In this document: positions 47,068 through 57,748 of the stretch, piece by piece
How positions within the stretch are numbered: position 1 is the first letter of the stretch
Layout of the letters: every line of letters starts with the position of its first letter
NCBI GenBank assembly: GCA_038363925.1
Contig: JAQQWL010000011.1
Coordinates: 4,836,001-4,900,000 of the forward strand
Direction: 5' to 3'
Source: Apiospora phragmitis
Taxonomy: Eukaryota; Ascomycota; Sordariomycetes; Amphisphaeriales; Apiosporaceae
DNA: 64,000 nucleotides
Position numbers and translations under genes: made by a program
The notes under the pieces: generated by a model
Databases searched by the model: none
Told to the model about the DNA's origin: nothing
Seen by the model: only the letters and a program-made list of their open reading frames with translations

Positions 47068-48470
47068 ATGAGCGATCTGCAGAAGGCCTGGGCCAAGTCC
47101 CGACTTACTGCAGGCATTACTCCCGATGCCTTCGATGAGCGAGAGGAGGAGATGGAAGAAGCGGACAGCTACATCACCGACCTCCCAGAGTCTCATCCTG
47201 ATGATGATTCCTCCTCAGCCTCCTCGGCTTCCTCTACAGGCACAATCATCCCGTCCCCCAGCCAGAAGCTATTTGCTAGGCCTCAAGGGTAAACCCGCTC
47301 CTTTACTAAGCAGGATTTCTTCCAACTCACCCGAGCAATGGCTGGCTGCTAACATCTAAAGCAGCGTGCCACGAGGGCGAACTCTACAGCCTATACCATG
47401 GACAACTTACTTTGAGCGGGAGCTGTTTCTCCAACCTCCTGAGAGTGCGCCTGGCCTCACACTTCACGCCTATCTCACATCCCCGGGCGACAAAGGCCCC
47501 CTGTTTGTGATGCACCATGGAGCCGGCTCTTCAGGCCTGTCGTTTGCCGTCTGCGCATCCGAGATTCGCAAGCGCGTCCCCGCTGCCGGCATGTTGTCAA
47601 GCGACGCACGGGGTCACGGCTTGACCGTCACGCCCGAGGGGGAGGAGCTTGACTTGAGCTTGGGGACCCTGGCCGAGGACCTCCTGACCGTCATCCTGAT
47701 GACCAAGGCCGAAATGAAATGGAAAGAGCTGCCTCCCATAATACTAGTGGGCCACTCACTCGGGGGCGCCGTCGTAACCGAACTCGCCAAATCTGCGCAG
47801 CTAGGGAATGCGCTGTTGGGCTACGCTGTGCTTGACGTGGTCGAAGGCTCGGCAATGGATGCATTGCAGAGCATGCAGACATACCTATCCACGAGACCGA
47901 CCGGCTTCGCCACACTGGAAGCTTGTATAGAATGGCACGTACGGTCCCGGACGCTACGAAATTCCACCGCAGCACGTACAAGTGTGCCGAATTTGTTAAG
48001 CATGGAGCCCGCAGCAGAAGGCGATTCGCGGCCATGGAAATGGCGAACTGATCTGGCGCGAACCCAACCCTTTTGGGAAGGCTGGTTCGTAGGTTTGAGC
48101 AAGAAGTTCCTGGAAGCAAGAGGCGGAAAACTGCTGTTGCTTGCAGGTACAGACAGACTAGACACCGAGTTGACTATTGGCCAGATGCAAGGTAAACCAC
48201 CCACCCTAATATTATTATCATCATCATCATCCCTGTCCCTCGATGTGGCCCGAACTCTATTAACTTCTGTTTGCAGGCAAGTACAACTTGCAGGTCTTCC
48301 CAGAGGCCGGCCACTTCATACACGAAGACCTACCGGAGAAGACGGCGATTTCTTTGGTAGACTTCCATCGCCGCAACGACAGGAGTGCTCTCGTTCTGCC
48401 ACCGAAGGTTGCAGATCTGCTCAAGCAAGGGAAAAGGTCTAAACCCAATTCCAGTACTCATATAGAATAG
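47068..48470 (+). CDS. PPE1: protein phosphatase methylesterase 1
   Basis: Removes the C-terminal carboxymethyl ester from the PP2A catalytic subunit. Exons: 47068-47288, 47365-48191 and 48277-48470; introns of 76 and 85 nt. Total 413 aa. The start MSDLQKAW is preferred over the upstream in-frame ATG at 47014 as it matches the family start. Alpha/beta-hydrolase landmarks: oxyanion-type FVMHHGAGSSGLSFA, SDARGHG, nucleophile elbow VGHSLGGAVV with Ser205, an Asp in LLLAGTDRLD and the catalytic His in FPEAGHFIHED. The acidic N-terminal stretch (EREEEMEEADSYI) is common in fungal members. Convergent with SLD5. Confidence 0.95.
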
Positions 48471-48946
48471 GGGGAACCGAGACGCGCTGCCTGTCTCGTC
48501 ATCCTCGGTCTTGTGGTATCATATACCTTATTCGCTAGACAAGACCCTCATCGGAGATAGTATATCGTCTCCACATAGAGGACAGCTACGACTCACGATT
48601 TCACGAGCTGACGACGCAAGCGTTCGACCTCATTGCTGGCACTTTCCACATTGTAAAGTACGGGGGTGGCTGCGCAGGGGGCTTTGGCCTACTACTACTT
48701 GTAAGACGAGGCTTTCCCGGGTCAACGGGATAGGATAACGTACCTGGTCTGTCCCAATTTGGCTGGGCGTGACCTTCTGGTATTCTGCCTTTCGGAAGGC
48801 GAACCACGGATTGGTGGGTTGTGATGTCATGGCAGCAATGCCATTGGCGGCCCTGCGATTCGTAGATGCTTGTTCTTGAGACTATCCCCATTCAACATAG
48901 AGAACATTGATGTAAAGCTTCGTATGTGTAGCAACGCTCTACGCCC
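48471..48946. other. convergent 3' spacer
   Basis: 0.48 kb between PPE1 and SLD5 stops; no gene seen. Confidence 0.5.
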
Positions 48947-49612
48947 TCACACGAGCTCGGCGGTCTCGGTGTCGACCAAGGGTTTCGCATCAGCCCACCT
49001 GAGAATGATGATGTCGCCAGTCCTGCCTTCCACGTCGCCGTCGGCGTCGACGCCCTTGCCCATGACCCGGCCGTCGCGTAGCAGCCGGATGAAGACGGCA
49101 TTCTCCAAGTCGGGCGTGTCGATCATGGTGATGTTGCCGGCCGTGTCGTTGAGGTTCTGGAGGGTCGGGCCGAAGGAGCCCAGGAAAGAGGCCAGGTAGT
49201 GGTTGTGCAGCAGGGCCTGGTGGCGGGTGGCGTAGGCGAGCTCAGTGGGCGAGAGGCGGGCGCGCAGGTCTGGGGTCGAGAGGTAGTGCAGGGCGTGGCG
49301 GTCGACCTTGGCGAGGCGCGCGCGTAGGTAGCTGCGCACGAGGAACTTGTAGCGCTCCAGCTCCGTCTGGATGACGATGAGGGCGAAGTTGCTGCGCGGG
49401 TCCATGTCGCCCGTCAGCGCCTCGACCCGCTCGATCTGCGACGCGATCCGCCCGTTGACGCGCTCCACCAGCCCGTCCGTCGGCCACGACAGCAGCTCCG
49501 GCGTCGACCGCTCGGCGACCCAGACGCGGGTCAGGGACTGGAGGTCGCGCGTTTCGGAGGGGAGCCCGGACGAGGAGGGGTCGACCTCGCGGAGGATGTC
49601 GTCGATGTCCAT
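48947..49612 (-). CDS. SLD5: GINS complex subunit Sld5
   Basis: Subunit of the GINS tetramer in the CMG replicative helicase. Single exon, 221 aa, like other fungal Sld5. The N-terminal [14 protein letters not shown], the helical A-domain ([67 protein letters not shown]) and the small C-terminal B-domain ([24 protein letters not shown]) appear in the right order. Strongly GC-rich codon use compared with surrounding spacers. Confidence 0.93.
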   Translation of the reverse strand: MDIDDILREVDPSSSGLPSETRDLQSLTRVWVAERSTPELLSWPTDGLVERVNGRIASQIERVEALTGDMDPRSNFALIVIQTELERYKFLVRSYLRARLAKVDRHALHYLSTPDLRARLSPTELAYATRHQALLHNHYLASFLGSFGPTLQNLNDTAGNITMIDTPDLENAVFIRLLRDGRVMGKGVDADGDVEGRTGDIIILRWADAKPLVDTETAELV

Positions 49613-50133
49613 GGTGGGAAAGGTGTTCTTGGTTTCTTGGAGAAAGCTGGTTGGGGAAGCTCAATTACAACAAGCAAGTAGCATCCGAAAATCCTAAAGT
49701 CGTAGTCGTAGTGGGAGTGGAAGCACAACGGAAGGGCATATATAAATCAATTAGTCGCGTCTTACCAGCCCGCATACGCGCCGGTTGAAATTGTAGATTG
49801 GCGGGGTATGCTGTAGATGGATGGTGGGGCATTCCCTCCCCAATTGCATCCATAATAGGCCGGCCGGGTACAAATAAAAAAGCCCGGGATACCGATACAC
49901 GCCTCCTATTACTTATTACTTACAGACTTTAAGGCGTATAGAATATCCATTACTCTATTCATTCTACTGATATATCAAGCCAGACTACTCGAGTGCAGAT
50001 CCATATGCTACGGGCTACGACGCGTGACATTTGTTTATCCATCTTATCTCAAAGCCGAGCTGATATCTGGGCTTTGGCCGTTCCATATCTTGCAATTTTG
50101 CCCGACACATCATCCTTCAGAAGCTATAAGACC
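49613..50133. other. SLD5 upstream region
   Basis: AT-rich spacer of 0.5 kb before the oxidase relic; no gene. Confidence 0.5.
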
Positions 50134-50433
50134 AGCTCCTCGAGCCCGATCTCCCATGTCGCGGCCGCTTGCGGGGATGAGCGACGCTTCGATATAGTTT
50201 CAGCTATGCTGGGTCGGGGACGAAGAGATCACCGCGTCCATCCTGCACCCCGCCAAGGGGGCCCGGCTTCGAGGTGCTTGTGGTGACGCTGGACACGGCG
50301 ACCACGGCGTGGCGGCTGGCAGATTGGTCATGGCATTTAGGGCATCCTCCACAGGCGAGGGAAACACTGTCGGTTTCACTGACCCCGTGTACAAGCGCAA
50401 GTTCGCCGCCGCGCACGACATTGGTCCTGTTTG
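50134..50433 (+). pseudogene. degenerate fragment of an FMN-dependent alpha-hydroxyacid oxidase/dehydrogenase (lactate 2-monooxygenase-like)
   Basis: Protein-like segments lie in register along about 300 bp but in alternating frames. Frame of 50134: SSSPISHVAAACGDERR. A different frame: DEEITASILHPAKG (from 50219). Next frame: GFEVLVVTLDTATTAWRLADW (from 50265). Back in the earlier frame: GEGNTVGFTDPVYKRKF (from about 50354). Order and spacing match the middle part of the FMN-barrel of L-lactate oxidase/monooxygenase relatives, where VVTLDT and the following AWRPADLD-type stretch are conserved. At least three frame switches, no start or C-terminal half (the substrate-binding HGGRQ region is absent) and AT-rich flanks mark it as a relic. 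Homopolymer errors alone would not explain the missing two-thirds. Confidence 0.6.
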
Positions 50434-50983
50434 ATTCAGACTTTTACGGCGTCGCGTTCAATTGCATGGGCCCAAACATTACGAGCTACACCTATTCCAG
50501 ATTCCAAGGCAAGGTAATCGAATAGGGCAGCTCGTCAATTCTGTTAAGGTGCTCAGGCTAGGTAAAGTGGTCTTGGTAGGGTGGCCCGTCCTGGCGGGCT
50601 GGGCATTGGGGGTAAAGAGGGTGCCAGGCATGTGTTGGCTTCGCTCTCGGCTGACCTTAATCTGACATTGGGGTTGATGGGTGTCAAGAGTGAGTCCGAT
50701 CTCGGTCAAGATATTTGGAGAAGGGTATCGTATCCTCAAGACCTCAAGGCTAGCCTAGAGACGCAGGCATCGTTGCCATGGCCCATAAGGTCAAGCCTGC
50801 GTTCGGCGCATATAATATTACATATATAAGCTGGGGTCAGCTGAGGTATCACGTCTTTCTCTCATACACTGCATCTTACAATAAAGACACTGCAGTATTT
50901 GCACAGTGGGAATTTTCTGCTGGAAATAACCCAAACGCCCTAGCAATGCTTCGATGTTTCCCCGTAGACCGGCCGCTGTCCCT
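50434..50983. other. spacer, no gene seen
   Basis: 0.55 kb between the relic and the mL53 stop. No further oxidase-like segment identified. Confidence 0.5.
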
Positions 50984-51355
50984 TTAACCGTCGTTCAAGT
51001 CGGCCTGCTTTTGCAGAAATCGGGAGTGACGATCTACCTCCTCAATGATTCCCTTAATACCCAGCTTTGCGCCATCCAAGTTCATCTCCTTGCCGTCCTC
51101 TGCGATAATGCACTTGTTAGTCCTGGAGCCATGCATGGTATATTCCTCTTTCAGCTCGGAGAGTCGAAACGTACTGAACTTGACCTGGAGCACCGCGGGA
51201 TCGGCCGAGGTGCGCGGCAACAGTTTGGTGTCGATCTTCATGCCTTGACTCCGTGCATTGGCCGGTAAGGACGACAGGAACAGTCGCGTGGATCGGGCTG
51301 CTGCTGAGAATGGGTTGAACTTGGTGTTCACCTCGGTGATGAACCTGGTGATCAT
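50984..51355 (-). CDS. MRPL44: mitochondrial large-subunit ribosomal protein mL53 (MRPL44 family)
   Basis: Small mitoribosome protein. Exons: 51175-51355 and 50984-51099, with a 75-nt intron (donor GTACGT, branch ACTAAC, acceptor CGCAG). Product is 98 aa, the same length as yeast Mrpl44. Sequence: MITRFITEVNTKFNPF, ARSTRLFLSSLPANAR, IDTKLLPR, then LQVKFKDGKEMNL across the splice and EEVDRHSRFL. A second intron at 51364-51440 (donor GTAGGT, branch CTAAC) probably lies in the 5' UTR just before the ATG. Divergent from SEC20 with about 470 bp shared upstream. Confidence 0.9.
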   Translation of the reverse strand: MITRFITEVNTKFNPFSAAARSTRLFLSSLPANARSQGMKIDTKLLPRTSADPAVLQVKFSTFRLSELKEEYTMHGSRTNKCIIAEDGKEMNLDGAKLGIKGIIEEVDRHSRFLQKQADLNDG

Positions 51356-51827
51356 GATTGCGACTGCAGAAGCGTTAGAATTAGAACGCTGACAGGGACA
51401 ATTGAATCTCGTCGTGGAATTGGCTGAAGGGAACACCTACTTGAAACCCAATTGCGCTGAGCTGGAACCGATCAGTGCTGTTCTGGCAGAGCTTCCTTCG
51501 ACATGCAAGGCGATTTTCGCTAAGGTTGCAATACCTAGAGTTGCGAGTGTTTAACTTATTAGACAACGGTCGCGATCAATTGCGGCTGGTTCGTGGCTAG
51601 TGCGTAGCTCGATGTGTGGCGGTGCAGCTACGGGTTTCTTAAAACCAACGTCACCAAATGCCCAAGCAATCCAATCATATTGTATCCCTGTATTTGACTG
51701 GTAAGTCGAGGTGTCCTCCTCCTCGACTAACCTCAGGACCTTTGAGCATCTGGTATTCTGCACTTCAAGCACAGCACCCAACGCCTGTTTTTAGTAAGGG
51801 TGTTGCAACAACCCTTTCAAGCCCAGC

Positions 51828-53084
51828 ATGTCAGCCGACGATCGAGAACAGCGGTTCGCAGAACTGCACGATCGGCTCACATCCTCACAAGATGCCATGT
51901 CTCAGCTCCGCGAGCTCATCGAGCGTCTCGCCAAGTTCGACTTCCAGCCCGGCTCGGTACCGCTGGCCGCTGGCGACGACGACGATGTCAGCGCGGAGCT
52001 CAGCACCGAAATCATCCAGGTCATACGCGAACAGAACGAAGACCTGGAGCTGCTCCAGGAAGACATCACATCCCACCGGCCCCCGAAGCAGCACGACAAG
52101 GCCAGGTTGACGGACGGGGTGGTACGACTAAGGGCGGAGCTGGGCAGCTGCCGGGCGTTCTTCCGCAAGGCCCAGATGTCCGCCAAGCGCAGCCGGGAGG
52201 CCGCTCAGCGGCGCGAGCGACAGCTCCTGTTGGCAACGCTGGCCGCCTCGCCCAAGTCGCGATCTGGCGCATCGTCCCCGGCATCCGAACAACAGCCACA
52301 TCAACCACCGGTGCGGCGGAGGAAAAAAACGCGGTCCGATATGACCAAGGAAGAACAAACCGTGTCAGCTGCCAATGATGTCACGGTGGCACTGCGAAGG
52401 ACCCACGACATGATGGCGGCCGAGTTGTCAAGGAGCGACTTTGCGCATACGACGCTGAAAGAATCAACGGCTGCACTGGCGCAGCTATCCGACTCCTACT
52501 CGAGTTTGGATAGTGTGCTTACTCGCTCGCGAGATCTACTGGGAACTTTACTAAAGAGCCAGAAAAGCGATACATGGTACCTGGAAACAGCCTTCTATCT
52601 CCTCGCAGGCACACTTTGCTGGCTTGTGTACCGGCGCTTCTTATATGGTCCAATGTGGTGGTTGATATGGCTGCCTATCAGAACACTCTTCCGTGGCGGA
52701 GTCACGGTGTCAAATTCAGTTCGCCACCATGGAGCGGACAAGGGTAAGGAAGGCTCTCCTGGCGTCCAGCCCGGCGTTCCGTCGCCTGAGATGAACAACA
52801 AAGACGTTCCTACGATAGTAGTGGATCACGACCAACCCCGGGAGTCGCCCGAACCCATCGATCCGGAATCTATGGTTGATATGATTGATCAAGTCGGACG
52901 AATCATTGACGAGTCCAAGCACGATACAGTACTGAGAGAACGAGACGACAATGAGATACCCAACCCGAACAAGCGCACGTTTGAGGTAGAAGAGGAACCC
53001 AGCCCGGATGAACACATCCCTGAGGTAGAGGCAGAGCAAGTCGTGGTGCCTCAGGAGCCTGAACGGCTAAGAGATGAACTATAG
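51828..53084 (+). CDS. SEC20: Sec20-family Qb SNARE
   Basis: Acts in Golgi-to-ER retrograde fusion with Ufe1, Use1 and Sec22, tethered by the Dsl1 complex. Single exon, 418 aa. An N-terminal helical region (about residues 1-140) is followed by a linker (RRRKKTRS at 163-170). The SNARE-like helix (about 180-248) contains LRRTHDMMAAELSRSDFAHT and LGTLLKSQKSD. A long TM region covers about 251-287 (YLETAFYLLAGTLCW and FLYGPMWWLIWLPI). The luminal tail of ~130 residues is acidic and ends RDEL, a KDEL/HDEL-like retrieval signal; yeast Sec20 ends HDEL, so this supports the start-to-end model. Confidence 0.93.
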   Translation: MSADDREQRFAELHDRLTSSQDAMSQLRELIERLAKFDFQPGSVPLAAGDDDDVSAELSTEIIQVIREQNEDLELLQEDITSHRPPKQHDKARLTDGVVRLRAELGSCRAFFRKAQMSAKRSREAAQRRERQLLLATLAASPKSRSGASSPASEQQPHQPPVRRRKKTRSDMTKEEQTVSAANDVTVALRRTHDMMAAELSRSDFAHTTLKESTAALAQLSDSYSSLDSVLTRSRDLLGTLLKSQKSDTWYLETAFYLLAGTLCWLVYRRFLYGPMWWLIWLPIRTLFRGGVTVSNSVRHHGADKGKEGSPGVQPGVPSPEMNNKDVPTIVVDHDQPRESPEPIDPESMVDMIDQVGRIIDESKHDTVLRERDDNEIPNPNKRTFEVEEEPSPDEHIPEVEAEQVVVPQEPERLRDEL

Positions 53085-54020
53085 CGTAGCGTAGCGAGCA
53101 CTGGTTTAGTCTCTGAATGAAATAGGGTTATGAAACAAATGGCGGTCCCGGCAGTCTTTCCGTATGGCCGCTTGACAGGTCATCCAAAATAAGGAGATGG
53201 ATTATAACATGGCAGTCGTTGTAACCTGTGCATATGGTCTCGAAGCTGTATGAGAAAAGTACTACTCCTGGGCTGTGAATCAGTCGGGGTGGGAGGGATA
53301 CCCGGTTTTCTGAGGGCTCATGGCATAAAGAAGCCGAGTTGAGGAAGATGATATCAAGTTCTCAGATGCCACCCCCGTTGTCGAGACACTCGACTGATGT
53401 TACTACTCACAAAGGCATCCAAGTGTTCTTGAACTGTCAATGTTCTTTGTTAGGGACAGCATCCCCCCTTTTTTAGGTGGCCGTTGTCAACATGAGAACT
53501 CAAGCACGGGACATTCCATGCTCAGAAGATGGGAACAATGAATCAGCAAAGTCTATGTAAGTCACTCACTATACACGTACAGCATATTTCACATCATCAT
53601 CTGGACGGTCTGGTAAGAGAAGAAGAAGAGGTTAGTCTCCAAGTTAACCCCTATGTGGCTCATTGGATATCTTTCTAAATTGACAAGAATGCAGCTTCTC
53701 ATCTCTTTCTTTTAACTTCACTCATACTTTGAGCGCATAAATTCGACCTCGTTCCCTTCTAAGTTCCCCGAACTCCCCCTCATCTGTATCATACAGAAAT
53801 GAGTACGTGCAGCAGCCCTATTGACCGGACCCAATGCACCAGGAAAACCCCTATCCAACTCTGTGTCATCCAAGAAGATGCATGTAAAGGGTCAACAAAA
53901 AAAGTGAATAATAGATACAATAGTTAAAAAAAAACCCCGACGCCGACTCGGCCCATTCATCCTGCGCATACCAACAAACACCATGCCGAAACGCTTTCTA
54001 ACAAAAGTGTCGTCGATTTC
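53085..54020. other. convergent 3' spacer
   Basis: 0.94 kb between SEC20 and the HMG gene stops; AT-rich with an A9 run near 53,925. No gene. Confidence 0.5.
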
Positions 54021-55948
54021 TTAGCCGCCGCCAGCTTCTGAGCCAGTGCCGCCCGGAAGTGCTGCTGCTATGGTATCGGTCGGACTACTTTCGAATAATT
54101 CGTTCATGGCTCTGTCGTCCAGCTCTTGTGTCCTCCAGTCAGCCGACTCCTGGAGGGACGGGTCCAACGCTTTGAGGTCCCCCAACCCCAGGCCCGACGG
54201 CGCCGCCACCCCCAGGCCGCTGCCCGACAGCGCCGGGTCGAACGCGCTCGGGTCCATGAACTGATGGTGGCCGTCGTCCAGATCCCCGGGCGTGCCCATG
54301 TCGCCCATGTAGTGCTGGTCCGCGCCCAGGTTGAAGATGTCGTTGTGCGCGTTGAGCTCGTTGTAGAAGTCGTTGCCGCCCGTGTCAGGCGGTGCGCCGT
54401 ACATCGATGACGACGGATGAGGCGAGCCGGACGAGAAGTCGTGGTGATGGTGGTGATCCGGTGGGGGCAGCAAACCCGGGTGAGGGGACATGGTGGCAGA
54501 GGGCGGGTAGTCGTAGGGCGAGTCGGATAGGGGCACGGGCGTGCCGTGGTGGGAATAGGGGTGGTGGCTCGGCGTACCGGCGTGGTGATGATGCATGACG
54601 GGCGTTGGCTGCGCCGTCTTGATCATGTACACGTTCTCGTGGTGGTAGCCCGGGTGCGGCATGCCCTGTTGGTGGCCGTAGTGGTGATGATGAGGATGTC
54701 CGACCGTCTGCACGCTTTGCGCATAGTACTCGCTCTGCGGCAAGGCCGTGTTGTACCCGGACGGCAGCGGCTTGTTGGGGTTCTGGTAGCTGTAGTGCGA
54801 GATGGTGCGCGCATGCGACGGGAGCGGCTGGTATGGCGAGTATACGGCCCGGCCGCCGGGGTGGTAGTCGGCATCTGGGTGATCGGCGCTGCGCGCCCGC
54901 GTGCTCTGCATGCGCGAGCCGCCCCGGGGGAGGCCACCGTCGAACACGTCCTTAAGCTCAGGCACCTCCCAGTCCTCGTCGCTGTCGTAGCCGTTGGGCT
55001 TCTTGGCCTTCTTGGACTTGGAGGGCGTGAACTTGTAGTCGGGGAAGGCGCGGGCGTGGTTGTCGCGCTCGAGGCGCGCCCACTCGTTGTACTGCTCGAT
55101 GACCTCCTTCGGCTCCTGGGCCCAGCCTTGCCCGCACACGGCCGAGACGATCTGGTGGTTCTCGTGCGAGAAGCGCAGCTTGACCCGGTTCTGGTGGTGC
55201 TTGCGGTACAGCATGAAGGCGTTCATCGGCCGCTTGATCTTGTGGTTCTTGTCCATCTCCACCTCGCGCCGCCGGTCCTCAGTCGTCCGGTTCACCCAGG
55301 CCTCGATGTCGGCGTCCTGCACGTCCGTCACCCTCTTGCACATCATCGACAGGGGCTCGTCGAAGTTGAACTTGGGATCCGAACCGTTCGCTGGCTTCTT
55401 CTTCCCCTTGGCCTTGGGCTTCGGTTTCGGCTTCGGCTTGGAGACGCCACCGGACTGGACGCTGCGCAGCGGATCCGAGTCGTTGGCCGCCGTTGTCGTC
55501 GTGTGTCGCAGAGCATAGCGCTTGGCGGGGGCATGGGTGGCGAGTGGAAAGCCGAGAGAGGAGTGGCCTTTTTACCAGCGTTAGTCTTGCCTTTAGCCTT
55601 GCGAGTCCGCTTTGGGGGCAAGCACGACTTGTCCAGCAGCATAGGGCCAACATGAGGGCGTCTACTTACAGATCCGGGGTCCGGGTCCGGGTATTGTGAG
55701 TCGAAGCTGTCGTCATGGTAGTAACCGGGTGTGCCACCATGGCTCGGCGTCCCCTCATAGGGGCTGGGGTACATGGGCATGCCATGGTTATTAAACGGAC
55801 TCTGTGTTTGGTGGCGAGGGGGATATGGCATGCCGACCGCTGGCACCGACTGGTTGTAGTTGACAAGATGTTGGAACCCATTGGAGAAATCTGCGCCGGC
55901 ATCTGGGTAGTGCGAAGGCGCAGGAGAGGCGGGTCTCGTGTTCGACAT
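54021..55948 (-). CDS. HMG-box transcription factor (Ste11/FMF-1-like), one frame break in this sequence
   Basis: Sequence-specific HMG factor, probably of the group controlling mating and sexual development. The N-terminus from ATG 55948 is Pro/Tyr/His-rich. The HMG box lies in the frame 54021-55346: DKNHKIKRPMNAFMLYRKHH, IVSAVCGQGWAQEP, WARLERDNHARAFPDYKF. Before it, FDEPLSMMCKRVTDVQDADI and a Lys/Pro tract (SKPKPKPKPKAKGKKK) are in the same frame. The N-terminal frame and HMG frame differ by one base, at the C5/G5 run 55527-55531 (one base missing). A candidate 102-nt intron (55568-55669; donor GTAAGT, branch ACTAAC) is also open in frame, so both spliced and retained forms are possible. 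The C-terminal half is a His/Pro/Gly-rich probable activation region. About 642 aa unspliced, 608 spliced. Confidence 0.85.
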
Positions 55949-57705
55949 ATCTCCTTCAACAAAAGTATGAAGTCTCTCAAGACAGTACCTGTTTTCCTGG
56001 AGGCAAGGAGGTTTCCAAGAAAGCAGGGTGCAAATATAGGAGATTAGATATTAGATGTAAGGAAGGGGCAGTATTAGGACTAGATTGTCGTCAGGTCGAT
56101 GGGGACTCGCCGTTACGACTCTGGCTCGAATAGACTGGCCCTTGACGGTGTGATGAGTGATCACAACCTGGCTAGGGTCCAAGGTAGCGAAGGCTCCCGG
56201 TCGGATGGTGAAGTCGTAGCGGGCCAAGGCTGCTGCTACGTCTTCCTCTCTCGGAGCGCTGCGTGTCTCTGGATGAGAGACCGTGAGCTGTGAGCCCGGT
56301 CAATGTCTTATCTGAACCTAGACTCCGGTCCGCAACTTGACAGCGATGATAGCGGTGTGTCTGTGTGTACCGGATGCCACGGGGTTACCGCGCAAGGGGG
56401 TGGGCAAAGTCAAAGTCCGGGGTGTTGAAAAAGGGACGTTGACTCTTCTAGAAAGCGTCGACAATATGACAGAAAGAGGAGGCAGTCCGCGCTTCTGTCA
56501 GGTCTACTGCTCGGGAGAGACAAGGGGGTGAGGATAAGTCTGGTTGCGCCTGAAGTTTCAGAAATTCTTGTCAGTTGACATGTACTTCCAGTGTTATATC
56601 CAGATGGCTGTGGGCTGCGATGCCTGTTTTGGTCTCTTGGCAGAGGTGGTCGTGCTTGTATTACAGATGTGCGTCTGTAGCGCCATGTACGTGTAGGTAG
56701 GTGTATAATGTGCAGGTATGTATGTGTATGTAACTCCCTACGTGAATGATACGGAAATACGGATTGAGCAGCAGAGGCGGTGGGATTAGTGGAAAGACCT
56801 ATCAGAAACACACAAGACGTGGGATTGTCTTGTGCTGCTTCTGCTGGTAGGCTGCCGTGGAGGATGCTGGGGGAGGGCTTGAGGGGGCGTGCGTGTATAC
56901 AGGAGGCTCAAAAAGAATGAGATGTCAAGCAATATTGGAGGCCACTAACCTGTGGTGATGGGCGACTCTCTGTCTGGCAGTCAAAGACGCGCGGTATTCA
57001 GACGCGACTCCTGGGCCAATGTCACTTACACCCCGTATCAGATGGAGACCAGTTAGATGCAGCCTTGCTGTACCTGTGCTCTGCACAAGCCTCTTCTGGT
57101 TTTCTTTGTTCCCCTTTGCTTTTGGGCCTTTTTTCCTCCTTGAAGGCAATCTACTGCTTCAATGGTGGGCAGCAGGCGCGCAGGACTAGTGATGTTGGCT
57201 ACTGGGTGTACGCAAGGCAATGTACCGATGAGTAAAAGCTGCTGTTACTATCGGCTTAAAGGGCAAGTTGTCTTTGATATGGAAGAAGAGCCGAGGACGG
57301 ATCGAAAGAAACGGTAACTTTATGTTGGTTATTTTGTCCGTTCGATATAGAGGAAGCCAACGTAACAAGGTCTTTGGCGGGGGCAAGGTATAGGTGCTAC
57401 CAAAGGAGCCGGCCAAAGAGAGCAGGGGAGATGGGCTGGAGCGGCGGGCTTTGTTTGTCTTGTTCTACTAAATCCAGTCTGTTGTTCCCGCGGCGTAACA
57501 GGCTCTTTGGAGAAGCGACCGACAGCATCGGAAGAAAGAAAATGGTAGATGGTCTTTTCTTGGGACTCCAGGACTTTGTATGGACCATTTGCCAGTGTGA
57601 ACGAACGGCTTTGTGGGTGTGGCAGGGGCGGCGTCCATTACCGCTTTCGGAAAGATGAAAGAAAAATCCCGAGGACGAATGGGGGAAGGAGGGAAAGCAG
57701 AGAGG

Positions 57706-57748
<43 letters not shown>

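Noticed and set aside
50134..50433. Intact lactate oxidase gene
   Set aside because: Frame switches at several points and both ends of the enzyme are missing, so it is a relic even allowing for base errors.
54546..55655. 369-codon plus-strand frame rich in Val/Leu/Arg
   Set aside because: Antisense shadow of the GC-rich HMG gene; hydrophobic-basic mix arises from reverse-complemented Pro/His/Asp codons.
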